A stretch of 64,000 bases of DNA from Bacteroidales bacterium (GTDB lineage Bacteria > Bacteroidota > Bacteroidia > Bacteroidales > Tenuifilaceae), in contig JACJXD010000007.1 in NCBI GenBank assembly GCA_020636845.1, positions 117,064-181,063 on the forward strand, given 5' to 3'. Within the stretch, counting starts at the first letter, position 1, and the number at the start of each line of letters is the position of its first letter. Position numbers and translations under genes: made by a program. Below, one piece after another: positions 16,341-24,902 of this stretch. Under the pieces are notes generated by a model. The model worked only from the letters and a program-made list of their open reading frames with translations. It was not told the DNA's origin and ran no database searches.

Positions 16341-17270
16341 ATGAAGAAGTATATTTTTCTTTTGTTTCTTTTTAACTTGTCTTTCATACACCTACAAGGG
16401 CAGATTTACAATCAAAATTTATACATTGATAGTACAAATCAAATTTTTGTAAAAGCAAACGCTCCTATTTTCTTCTTCATTTCGTCACAGGCAGATACCT
16501 CTAATAAAATAATGCTTCCGAGTTCCGATAAGTTAGCCAACCCCATGTACTTTGATGGCGACGGAAGGCATTACCTTGTGTATCAAAATAAAGGAGAAAA
16601 AGTTCGTTACTTGATTTTTGCCGACGGAGTTCCCCCTAAACCCAAAATTCAGGTTAAAAGCGGATTGCTCTTTATGCACAAAAACAGAATATACGCTAAA
16701 GAAAACGCGCTATTTGTTCCCTATGCCTACGACAAGCGTTCCGGAACTCGACAAATTTTTTATTCCATAAACAACCTTCCATTCGTTGAAAACAACAAAG
16801 GATTTTCAATTGAAACACCCGGCGAACACAGCGTAAGAGTTTATGCAACGGACAATGTAGGAAACGTGAGCGACACTACAACTTTTTCCATCATCTCGTC
16901 GCCCGATGTTACCTTCAAAGCCAATAACATATACTTTGCTACAGCAAGTGCGCGAATACTGCCAGAATCTATCGATAACCTTAACGAAATCCTCGATATT
17001 CTTAAAAATTATCCTGAAATTTATATTGAAATTGATGCCCATGCCGACACTCGGGGAAATTCTGTCTATAACATGACCCTTTCGGAGAAACGAGCCTACT
17101 CGGTTGCAAATTACTTTATTGGAAAAGGAATTTCATCATTCCGAATTAAATCGAAAGGATTTGGCGATACTAAACCGGTTAACGAATGCCTAAAAGGAGT
17201 AGTTTGTCCGGATTCGAAGCATAAAGAAAACAGACGTGTAGAATTCCGATTTTTCCTACCCAAACACTAA
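16341..17270 (+). CDS. OmpA-family peptidoglycan-binding protein with Ig-like repeat
   Basis: Exported protein of 309 residues. A signal peptide (1-20, ending HLQGQ) is followed by an N-terminal module (about 25-110) also present in the next gene: LYIDSTNQIFV, then NPMYFDGDGRHYLVY, ending FADGVPPKPKIQV. One Ig-like repeat follows (IFYSINNLPF to VYATDNVGNVSDTT). The C-terminal OmpA domain (about 190-309) starts with NIYFATASARILPES and has the peptidoglycan-contact residues in DAHADTRG and ENRRVEFRF. There is no N-terminal lipobox and no beta-barrel, so it probably bridges peptidoglycan and another envelope component. It follows the phosphatase gene by 72 bases. Confidence 0.87.
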   Translation: MKKYIFLLFLFNLSFIHLQGQIYNQNLYIDSTNQIFVKANAPIFFFISSQADTSNKIMLPSSDKLANPMYFDGDGRHYLVYQNKGEKVRYLIFADGVPPKPKIQVKSGLLFMHKNRIYAKENALFVPYAYDKRSGTRQIFYSINNLPFVENNKGFSIETPGEHSVRVYATDNVGNVSDTTTFSIISSPDVTFKANNIYFATASARILPESIDNLNEILDILKNYPEIYIEIDAHADTRGNSVYNMTLSEKRAYSVANYFIGKGISSFRIKSKGFGDTKPVNECLKGVVCPDSKHKENRRVEFRFFLPKH

Positions 17271-17291
17271 CCCCGTTAAATTTGACCTACA

Positions 17292-18989
17292 ATGATTAGC
17301 AAATCAATCAAAATATTCGCCATTACACTCCTTACCGGATTTAGTGTTCAAGCATTTTCGCAGGAAGAAAACACAAACAACTTTTACAAGGATTCTACAG
17401 GACAACTGTTTGTTTCGCCTAAAACACCCGTACTGCTTTACATGGGAACAAGCAACGACCCATCGAAATCCGTTTTGCTTCACGGATTAAATGGAAAAGG
17501 TAATCCGCTTTACTGGAACGGAAACGGTCCTCAGGTAATGACTCACTTAAATTTATATTTAGGACGCAAAATAAAATTCGAACTATACGCCGATGGCATT
17601 CCGCCCCAAACAAAAATAGACGTTGCAAGCAATGTTAGCAATCGCGTTTTAAACAACGCTATATATGTAGGAGGTGGTGCTGTTATAGAAATTACCGCAA
17701 CCGACGACGAATCGGGACTAAAAAGCACCTACTACTCTGTTAACAATAAGCCATATACAAAATACACAGAGCCAATAACTTTTGAAATTGACGGAATATA
17801 CGAACTAAAGGCTTACTCTACCGACGAACTCGGCAATAAGGAAGAAGAGGTATCGCGAAAATTTATTGTTGATGCTACCCCGCCTACATCGACTAAAGAA
17901 ATTAAAGGAGACGAGTATAACGACATCCTTTCCGGAAAATCGACAATTTGGCTCAACGCCAACGACCAATTCGGTGTTAAAGAAATATTATACAGTATAG
18001 ACTCATTGGATTATCAGAAATATAGTGTTCCATTACAAACAGCACGCTTAAAACAGGGCGACCATGTTTTACATTGGTATGCAATAGACTTGGTAAACAA
18101 TAAAGAACCCGAAAACGAGTATAAGTTTTACGTTGATAAAACCCCGCCAATTGTGGTTGAAGACATCGACGGAAATACCTTTATGGTTGGCGACCGGGAA
18201 TACTCTTCAGGAAGAAGTCAACTGAAAATAATGGCTGTTGATAATAAAGCCGGCGTTAAGGCCATTTACTACTCGCTAAACAGCAAAGAATTTAAAACAT
18301 ACGACAAACCCGTAATCCTTTCGGATATAATAGGAACATTAAAGGTTAAAACTTACGCTGTTGACAATGTTAACAACCGGAGCCAATCCGGAGCCAATGC
18401 AGAATCGTTTACCATGCCAACAATCGACATTACCGGTCCTGATGTTAACTATAAAATAATTGGCTCTTCGGAAAAGTTACGCGACACCTTATGGATTGGG
18501 CCTACGACCAAAATTCAACTAACCGCATTCGATAAGGAAGCCGGGTTAAATCATATTGATTACAGCATTAACCAAAATGAGGAAAAAGAGTACATTGAAC
18601 CTTTTGTTATTACCGATAACGGCTTTTACTCCTTTAACTGTACGGCTTACGATAATGTAGAAAATGTTAACTTCTTAAAATTCGACATCGCCGTTGATAA
18701 TATTCCTCCTGAAATTTACATTCACTTTAGCACACAACCGTTTAAATATGCCGTTCAAGAAGGGGAATCCATCCCTGTATTTCCCTCGAACGTAAGGATT
18801 TTCTTGGCAGCCACCGATAATTTATCGGCAAATTTAACCCTTGATTATTCAATTAATAACGGGAAAAAGCAGACTTACGTTAAGCCTATTAGCAACCTTA
18901 AAGCAGGTTTATATACCGTTACAATTACGGCAACCGATGGTTTAAAAAATATAGCAGAAACCTCCAAAAAATTCATTATTGAGCATTAG
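17292..18989 (+). CDS. Secreted protein with tandem Ig-like (OmpL47-type) repeats
   Basis: Exported protein of 565 residues. The signal peptide ends near QAFSQ. Residues about 25-115 repeat the N-terminal module of the preceding OmpA protein (FYKDSTGQLFV, NPLYWNGNGPQ, YADGIPPQTKIDV). Then come five beta-sandwich repeats of roughly 90 residues, each with a core such as YYSVNNKPYTKY, ILYSIDSLDYQKY, IYYSLNSKEFKTY, IDYSINQNEEKEY and LDYSINNGKKQTY, followed by a xAxDxxxN turn. This resembles OmpL47-type or bacterial Ig-like repeats. The OmpA domain is absent and no anchor or type 9 sorting tail is seen. It starts 21 bases after the OmpA gene. Confidence 0.82.
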   Translation: MISKSIKIFAITLLTGFSVQAFSQEENTNNFYKDSTGQLFVSPKTPVLLYMGTSNDPSKSVLLHGLNGKGNPLYWNGNGPQVMTHLNLYLGRKIKFELYADGIPPQTKIDVASNVSNRVLNNAIYVGGGAVIEITATDDESGLKSTYYSVNNKPYTKYTEPITFEIDGIYELKAYSTDELGNKEEEVSRKFIVDATPPTSTKEIKGDEYNDILSGKSTIWLNANDQFGVKEILYSIDSLDYQKYSVPLQTARLKQGDHVLHWYAIDLVNNKEPENEYKFYVDKTPPIVVEDIDGNTFMVGDREYSSGRSQLKIMAVDNKAGVKAIYYSLNSKEFKTYDKPVILSDIIGTLKVKTYAVDNVNNRSQSGANAESFTMPTIDITGPDVNYKIIGSSEKLRDTLWIGPTTKIQLTAFDKEAGLNHIDYSINQNEEKEYIEPFVITDNGFYSFNCTAYDNVENVNFLKFDIAVDNIPPEIYIHFSTQPFKYAVQEGESIPVFPSNVRIFLAATDNLSANLTLDYSINNGKKQTYVKPISNLKAGLYTVTITATDGLKNIAETSKKFIIEH

Positions 18990-19094
18990 GACCCGGAAAT
19001 ATTCCGCTCTGTAAAATAAAAACAAACTTCAAAAAGCACATTACTTAAACAAGCGTAGTTATAGAAACTACACTTCTTAATCTGCGGTTTATCC

Positions 19095-19119
19095 CTGACA
19101 GGGTTCTAAACCCTGTCAG
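19095..19119. repeat. Perfect 11-bp inverted repeat, REP-like
   Basis: CTGACAGGGTT (19095-19105), loop CTA, AACCCTGTCAG (19109-19119). There is no T-run on either side, so it is not an ordinary intrinsic terminator. From memory, similar CTGACAGGGTT palindromes recur between genes in Bacteroidota genomes; only one copy is in this window. Confidence 0.65.
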
Positions 19120-19128
19120 AGGAGATAC

Positions 19129-19200
19129 AGTGGGGACGTTTACCATGCAATGCAATCGCGCGGAAGCGGAAGCATAGTAGTAAATTAGCAATTTCCCACT
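19129..19200. repeat. 72-base element bounded by inverted repeats
   Basis: AGTGGG (19129-19134) pairs with CCCACT (19195-19200), extendable by a G-T and an A-T pair. Inside are ATGC/GCAT (19144-19147, 19172-19175) and AAATT/AATTT (19182-19186, 19190-19194). It could fold as a branched hairpin. No function assigned. Confidence 0.4.
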
Positions 19201-19234
19201 AAAAAAGCAGGTAAAAAGTTGATATTATGCGAAC

Positions 19235-19289
19235 TATAGACCGCTTAGGCACAACGAAGTCGCAGATTTCGCCGAACTAAAAGTCTATA
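19235..19289. repeat. Long imperfect hairpin
   Basis: TATAGAC (19235-19241) pairs with GTCTATA (19283-19289), and TTAG (19245-19248) with CTAA (19277-19280). A further CGAA/TTCG pairing lies within. It ends about 105 bases before the next start codon and could be a structured leader or a MITE-like remnant. Confidence 0.4.
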
Positions 19290-19394
19290 ATAATTTAGTC
19301 ATCAACACTTCCTTTACAAACACTTTACACAAGTATAATTTACCCTTAACCCGTGAAGATTTACATCGAACTATTTTTAATAAAAATTTTCGAC

Positions 19395-21302
19395 ATGAAT
19401 CTTCGAAAACACTCTATAGGTAAAATACTGAAATTCACGGCCATTTCAATAGTAACTTCAATTTCTATTTTTACCGCAATTATTTTTATTCAGGAACAAA
19501 ACTCCAAACGCGACAGAGATATACTTATTGCTCTGGAACACTTGTACCAAAACAACCTGTTGCTGCAAAAGACCAAGGAAGATTTTCTGTATAGGGATAT
19601 TCACAACGAGAAACTATACAAATACGGATATGACACCGCCACAAAATTACACGATAGCATAATAAATGCAACGTTCAAAGAATTGACACAACTCGACAAA
19701 GAATACAAAACGAGCCAAATACAAAGCATAAAGAACTCGGTTAGCAGTTACAACAACCACTTTAACGAGCTAAAAGAACTTGCCATAAAACGAGGCTTTA
19801 AAGACTTTGGACTGGAAGGCGAACTCCGCAATCAAATTCATCGGGTTGAAGCAACCATCAATAAAAAAATTGATTATAGGCTACTAAGTGACATGCTAAT
19901 GCTAAGGCGTCACGAAAAGGATTACATTATCCGAAGGGATACAAGCTACATTGTAAAGTTCGATAAGGCATACAAGGAGGCTCTTTCCTATTCGACTTTA
20001 AAATATGGCGGCGAAACAGGAGAAATTGCCACTCTTCTTAAAAATTACTATAAGTTGTTCCACACATATACCGATATCGACAAGCAAATCGGACTTAACG
20101 AAAAACAAGCGCAAAGGGCCATTTTAAATTCCGTATCGCAAAATCTTGCCGTTCAAATTAAAGGTCTAAAAGACAGTCTCGCCGAAAAAATTAACTCTCA
20201 GGGGAAAAAAGTTTACACAACAATACTAATATTAGTGTTTGTAATATCCGCTTTACTTCTATTTATACTAACAACAATAAGCAGGCATATATCCAAAACC
20301 GTAAAGTCCATACAAAAAACCATTAAAAAGCTGGGGGCAGGCGAACTTCCTCCTTCCATAAAAATATCGGGGAAAGACGAATTTAGCGGCATCGAAAAAT
20401 CCATTAACGAACTATCCACTGCGCTACGTAATACCAGAGACTTTGCCATTGAAGTGGGTAACGGAAACTTTTATTCGGAAGTAAATGTATTTGGCAATTC
20501 CGGAGAGTTAGGTTCACGATTACTCGAAATGAGAAAAAAACTTTTGGAAGTAGCCCGGGAACAGGAACAGAACCTTGCAGAGAACAAACGACGCAACTGG
20601 CTAAACGAGAATCTGGCAAAAATGGCAAATCTGTTAAGGGCTCAATACGCCAAAACGGAAGATTTATGTTTTGATTTTATCAGGTATATAATAAAAACCA
20701 CCGATGCGTTGCAAGGTGGCGTTTACCTGATTAAAACAGACCAAGAAAGCAACCTTCCCCACATTGACCTTACAACATCGTTTGCGCTGGACAGACGTAA
20801 GTATTTACAAAAACGATTCGACATACACGAAGGGCTGGTTGGCGCTTGTATTTACGAAAAAGACATAATTTTCATAACCGATATTCCGAAAGATTACACA
20901 CACATTACCACAGGATTGGGGCAGGCAAACCCAAGTTGTATTCTTTTAGCGCCTCTTATAACCGATATGAACGAAGTTATCGGCTGCATTGAGGTTGCCA
21001 GCTACAAACTTATTGAACCAATACAAGTTGAATTTATCCGTAAAACCTGTATAAACCTTGCCTCTGCAATCAAATTTAACGAGATGCTAACCTTTAACGA
21101 GAATATTATTGCTGAAATGCAGCAAAAAAATAATGAACTACAATCGAGCGAGGAAGAATTGAAACAAAACATGGAAGAGTTAAAAACGATTCGCGACGAA
21201 ATGGAACGCCGAGAAGATGACCTTAACAAACAAATTATAGACTTAAAACAAAAACTCAACTTTTATAGCATTCACGACGATTCTATAAAGTTCAACAATT
21301 AA
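19395..21302 (+). CDS. Membrane HAMP-GAF receptor without output domain
   Basis: I start at the ATG at 19395, giving 635 residues; an in-frame GTG at 19353 is possible. Order: membrane helix 1 (about 12-35); a periplasmic helical sensor (about 36-270) containing the repeated EKDYIIRRDTSYIVKFDKAY type of segment; membrane helix 2 (275-296); a HAMP linker (about 297-350, with GAGELPPSIKISGKDEF); a coiled coil; a GAF domain (about 410-565); and a long C-terminal coiled coil rich in Glu, Gln and Asn. No histidine kinase, GGDEF, phosphatase or methyl-accepting domain follows, so the signal must pass to a partner protein. It is separated from upstream genes by the structured gap. Confidence 0.82.
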   Translation: MNLRKHSIGKILKFTAISIVTSISIFTAIIFIQEQNSKRDRDILIALEHLYQNNLLLQKTKEDFLYRDIHNEKLYKYGYDTATKLHDSIINATFKELTQLDKEYKTSQIQSIKNSVSSYNNHFNELKELAIKRGFKDFGLEGELRNQIHRVEATINKKIDYRLLSDMLMLRRHEKDYIIRRDTSYIVKFDKAYKEALSYSTLKYGGETGEIATLLKNYYKLFHTYTDIDKQIGLNEKQAQRAILNSVSQNLAVQIKGLKDSLAEKINSQGKKVYTTILILVFVISALLLFILTTISRHISKTVKSIQKTIKKLGAGELPPSIKISGKDEFSGIEKSINELSTALRNTRDFAIEVGNGNFYSEVNVFGNSGELGSRLLEMRKKLLEVAREQEQNLAENKRRNWLNENLAKMANLLRAQYAKTEDLCFDFIRYIIKTTDALQGGVYLIKTDQESNLPHIDLTTSFALDRRKYLQKRFDIHEGLVGACIYEKDIIFITDIPKDYTHITTGLGQANPSCILLAPLITDMNEVIGCIEVASYKLIEPIQVEFIRKTCINLASAIKFNEMLTFNENIIAEMQQKNNELQSSEEELKQNMEELKTIRDEMERREDDLNKQIIDLKQKLNFYSIHDDSIKFNN

Positions 21303-21355
21303 CGTTTCGTTGAAGTAATGTGTAAACACATTCTTTCTTTTATCTGCTTGAAATT

Positions 21356-21393
21356 AAAAAAGAAGTTGCCTAAAATTGGGCAACTTCTTTTTT
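21356..21393. terminator. Bidirectional intrinsic terminator
   Basis: AAAAAAGAAGTTGCC and GGCAACTTCTTTTTT form a long stem around a short loop (stem core 21361-21370 with 21379-21388). T-runs lie on both strands. It serves the HAMP-GAF gene on the + strand and the efflux operon on the - strand. Confidence 0.9.
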
Positions 21394-21397
21394 ATAG

Positions 21398-21691
21398 TTA
21401 AATCATTTTTTCGATACTCCACACAAAGGCATGTATGCCTTGCTCCCCGGCAACTCTTTCTATCTTTTTTATATGACTTAGCAACTCATCCTCCTTGCTA
21501 TCATCGACAATGGCAAGAATACCCGAATTCATGGCAGGCCAGGTGTGCGAACCCAAATGGGGTTCGCCCTGATTGCTTCCTGCACCAAGCATATCGGACC
21601 ACTTACTAAAACCTTTAATTCCGGCCACCTTTAAAGCATCGTCCACTTTCTCCGTTAGTGCCTGATTATATGCTATAAATACTGCTTTCAT
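21398..21691 (-). CDS. PG0541-family efflux-associated small protein
   Basis: Protein of 97 residues, last gene of the efflux operon, 38 bases after the RND pump gene. It matches the PG0541 family of transporter-associated proteins, named from the Porphyromonas gingivalis efflux locus. The start MKAVFIAYNQALTEKVDDAL and the strand ILAIVDDSKEDELLSHIKKI give a ferredoxin-like or PII-like pattern. A loop with SHTWPAMNSG lies in between. No signal peptide, so it is cytoplasmic and might regulate the pump from inside. The actual function of the family is unknown to me. Confidence 0.85.
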   Translation of the reverse strand: MKAVFIAYNQALTEKVDDALKVAGIKGFSKWSDMLGAGSNQGEPHLGSHTWPAMNSGILAIVDDSKEDELLSHIKKIERVAGEQGIHAFVWSIEKMI

Positions 21692-21729
21692 TTTTTATTC
21701 TTATTGGTTACAAATTTAAAATGTTCTTA

Positions 21730-24700
21730 CTAATCCTCATCGTTGTAAATACTTGCAGCCTGCAACTTTTTACGTTCGCGTTTTAAACGAGCATTAGCAA
21801 AAAGGGCGTAAATAACAGGAACAATAATTAGCGAAATCAACATGGAGAATAACAATCCGCCAACAATCGAAATACCCAAAGGACGCCATGTTTCCGAACC
21901 TTCGCCCGACGATAACGCTAATGGCAGCATACCCAACAGGGTAGTTAGCGATGTCATTAAAATTGGACGTAAACGGGATTTACCTCCCTCAAGAATGGCC
22001 TGCGTAATAGAATTTCCTCTATCCACCAAAAGGTTGATAAAATCAACAAGCACGATGGAATTCTTAACAGCAATACCGACAAGCATTACAATGGCAATTC
22101 CCGAAATCATGTTCAACGTTGTTCCGGTTATGTACAGCGAAATAAATACACCGGTAAGCGCAAACGGAACCGAAAACATTATTATAAACGGCTCGCGTAA
22201 CGATTCGAACTGCGTTGCCATTACAATAAAGGTTAGTAACAGAATTAGTATAAAAAGCAACCCTAAATCCTTAAAAGTATCGGCCATATCCTTTGCGGTT
22301 CCTCCAATATCCACAATAACATTGCTGGATATGTTCATTGTGGCTACCTTGGCATTTATAATTTCCGTTGCGGTTCCCATATCGGTTCCCGATAATGCAG
22401 CAATAACCCTTACAACCCTAATTTTATTTTCGTGTTCGATATTTGGCGTTGTATAAACCTGTTTTATCTGAGCCACATCACCAACACGAACCATATTACC
22501 TTTGGGACCTTTAAAGGTAATGTTCTCGATATCGCTTACCGAAGTAAGATTTGCGTCGTTGTACTTTAAAATGACATCGTATTCGGTACCTTCCTCGCGA
22601 TATTTTGTAGCCGTTAAGCCATAAACCCTATTCCTAACAGCATTTGCCAAAAGAGAGGTATTTAACCCTAACTGCGCTAATTTTTCCCTATCGGGAAATA
22701 CCTGAAGTTCCATACGATCCTTATCACGACTAATCGAAATATCCTTAAAGCCCTTTTCGTTCTTCAGGGTGTTTGCAACTTGCTCGGCAATGTAGTTAGT
22801 CTCATTAATGTCGTATCCCAAAATATCAACCTCGATATTATTGCCGCCACCTCCAAAAGAAGCAGACATTGAACTACGAGTAGCTCCCGGATCCACATAC
22901 GATGAGGTTAACTGAGGATATTTGGTAATATCCTTTCTCATGCTATCGGCTATTTGGAAAATAGTTCTTGAGCGATTATCAATGCTACTCAACTTCATTG
23001 TATAGTTAATAATATACGATGCAGCCTTTTGGAAAACGCTTGCAAGCGAGCCCCCTTCATCGGTTCCTATGCTGGTAGAAATTAACTCAACTTCAGGATA
23101 CTTACTACGAACCTTTTTCTCAAAATCACGAGCTAGCCCTTTGGCTTCATCAATCCTCATTCCTTGTGGAATTTCCATGTAAACATTTATTCGGGCGTTA
23201 TCCTGAGCCGGAGTAAACTCCTTACCAATAAACTTAACTAAACTCAAACTACTTAAGAAAATTAAAGCGGCAACCATCAGGGTTAAAAATTTATGATGCA
23301 ATACCCAACTTAACATCCTCATATATAGGTTGTCGAAATATCCCCAGAAATGGTCAACAGCGTGCATAAACCTACTCTTCTTATGCTTGTAATAACTTTT
23401 CCCTTTCAAAATTCTGGAAGAAAGCATTGGCGTTAGGGTTAACGCTGCAATTACCGACAATAGAATGGTTATGGTAACAATCCAACCTAACTGTCTAAAG
23501 AACACACCGGTTAACCCTCCAACCAAAGTTAACGGGAAAAACACAGCTACAATTACAAGTGTTGAAGCCACAACAGCTAACCCAACCTCGCGGGTAGCAA
23601 ATACAGCAGCCTCCATTGGACTACTACCCTTCTCGATGTGCTTTGTTATATTTTCCAACACCACAATAGCGTCGTCCACAACCATACCTATTGCAATAGA
23701 CAGTGCAGATAACGATACAATATTTATTGAATTCCCCGAAATAAACAGGTAGATAAATGCCCCGATAAGCGACACCGGAATGGTAAGCAAAATAATGAAA
23801 GTAGAACGCCAACGCCCCAAAAACATTATTACAACCAACATCACAAATACAAAGGCGTAAATTAACGTTTCGGAAAGGTTATTTATGGAACCCTGAATAA
23901 ACTCAGAGGTATCCAAAATCTTGACTAATTGAACATCCGAAGGCAAAGTCTTTTTAAGAATATCGATACGCTGCCTAACTAACTTGGCAATTTTAACCGT
24001 GTTAGCCCCGCTCTGCTTCTGAATCATTAGCCTTACGCCCTTACTTCCATCAAGGCGTTCGTCAACTAAAATGTGCTTAAGCGTATCCTTTACGGTAGCA
24101 ATATCGTGGAGGTAAACCAAATTTCCTCCGTTGTTGGATACAACAATATTCTTAACAACATCGCTACTACTAAACTCGCCGTTGGTACGCACGGGAAATT
24201 CCATTCGTCCAACCTCAATTCTACCTGCAGGAAGCGAAATATTCTCCGCACTAATTGCCGCACCAACCTGCTCTAAAGTCAAGTTATACGCGTCAAGCTT
24301 TCGCGGATCAACTTTTATGTCCACAATTCGAATTGGCTCTCCAATAATTGTAACAGTTCCAACACCATCGATACGACTTAACTGTTCTACAATTCGTTCA
24401 TCTATTATCTTTTCCAGCGCTGCATAACTCTTATCCGCCTTTATACCATAAATCAGCACGGGAATCATCGATGAACTGAACTTAAAAATAAACGGTTTTT
24501 CGCAACCGTCGGGCAACGAGTTCTCGGTTAAACTTAACGCATCACGAATATTGTTACTTGCCTCGTCGAGATTAATACCATACTCAAATTCGCACGATAT
24601 ATACGAGATGTTATCCTTACTCGACGAAGTAACCTTTTTCAGATTCTGCAAAGCGTTAAGCTGATTTTCGAGCAGTTTGGTAACGTTTATTTCAATATCC

Positions 24701-24870
24701 TCGGCGCTTGCCCCGGGATAGTAGGTTATCACGCTAATTGTGGGTATATCCATATCCGGCATTAAATCTACAGGAACGTAGAGCAGCGAATAAATACCCA
24801 TTACCACTACCCCAATGAAAATCATCAGGGTACTAATCGGTTTTTTTACAGCGGTGCTATATAAACTCAT
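21730..24870 (-). CDS. RND multidrug efflux permease (AcrB/HAE1 type)
   Basis: Proton-driven inner-membrane pump of a tripartite efflux system, 1046 residues, the family's normal length. The N-terminal helix (STLMIFIGVVVMGIYSLLYV) is followed by the first porter domain, with DMDIPTISVITYYPGASAEDIE. The proton-relay aspartates are visible in AIGMVVDDAIVVLENI on TM4. The second porter domain and TM8-12 follow, including GIAVKNSIVLVDFIN and a late LRPILMTSLTTLLGMLPLAL stretch. The last about 15 residues are charged. It lies 32 bases after the adaptor gene. Substrates cannot be told; the HAE1 subfamily usually exports drugs, dyes or bile salts rather than metals. Confidence 0.95.
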   Translation of the reverse strand: MSLYSTAVKKPISTLMIFIGVVVMGIYSLLYVPVDLMPDMDIPTISVITYYPGASAEDIEINVTKLLENQLNALQNLKKVTSSSKDNISYISCEFEYGINLDEASNNIRDALSLTENSLPDGCEKPFIFKFSSSMIPVLIYGIKADKSYAALEKIIDERIVEQLSRIDGVGTVTIIGEPIRIVDIKVDPRKLDAYNLTLEQVGAAISAENISLPAGRIEVGRMEFPVRTNGEFSSSDVVKNIVVSNNGGNLVYLHDIATVKDTLKHILVDERLDGSKGVRLMIQKQSGANTVKIAKLVRQRIDILKKTLPSDVQLVKILDTSEFIQGSINNLSETLIYAFVFVMLVVIMFLGRWRSTFIILLTIPVSLIGAFIYLFISGNSINIVSLSALSIAIGMVVDDAIVVLENITKHIEKGSSPMEAAVFATREVGLAVVASTLVIVAVFFPLTLVGGLTGVFFRQLGWIVTITILLSVIAALTLTPMLSSRILKGKSYYKHKKSRFMHAVDHFWGYFDNLYMRMLSWVLHHKFLTLMVAALIFLSSLSLVKFIGKEFTPAQDNARINVYMEIPQGMRIDEAKGLARDFEKKVRSKYPEVELISTSIGTDEGGSLASVFQKAASYIINYTMKLSSIDNRSRTIFQIADSMRKDITKYPQLTSSYVDPGATRSSMSASFGGGGNNIEVDILGYDINETNYIAEQVANTLKNEKGFKDISISRDKDRMELQVFPDREKLAQLGLNTSLLANAVRNRVYGLTATKYREEGTEYDVILKYNDANLTSVSDIENITFKGPKGNMVRVGDVAQIKQVYTTPNIEHENKIRVVRVIAALSGTDMGTATEIINAKVATMNISSNVIVDIGGTAKDMADTFKDLGLLFILILLLTFIVMATQFESLREPFIIMFSVPFALTGVFISLYITGTTLNMISGIAIVMLVGIAVKNSIVLVDFINLLVDRGNSITQAILEGGKSRLRPILMTSLTTLLGMLPLALSSGEGSETWRPLGISIVGGLLFSMLISLIIVPVIYALFANARLKRERKKLQAASIYNDED

Positions 24871-24902
24871 CTTTTTAAAATTCTTTAGGAATTCTATAAT
24901 TT

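Larger units (their letters stand above)
18990..19394. other. 405-base gap rich in inverted repeats
   Basis: No coding frame is supported here. It holds a short CGGAA/TTCCG hairpin (18994-19006), a GTAGTT/AACTAC hairpin (19055-19071), the perfect 11-bp palindrome at 19095-19119, an element bounded by AGTGGG/CCCACT (19129-19200) and a long imperfect hairpin (19235-19289). Local GC is higher than in neighbouring gaps. This could be a remnant of mobile repeats or a structured RNA. Confidence 0.6.

Noticed and set aside
17277..17284. TAAATTTG box just before the Ig-repeat gene
   Set aside because: It is only eight bases from the start codon, has no TTTG upstream, and would give a leaderless message; chance match more likely, with transcription coming from the OmpA gene.
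18990..19352. Possible tRNA or IS remnant in the repeat-rich gap
   Set aside because: No cloverleaf, no CCA end, no transposase fragment in any frame; the inverted repeats are reported as such without naming a mobile element.
21842..22456. 204-codon + strand frame inside the RND pump gene
   Set aside because: It lies antisense to a complete, well-conserved pump gene and has no recognisable features; a shadow frame.
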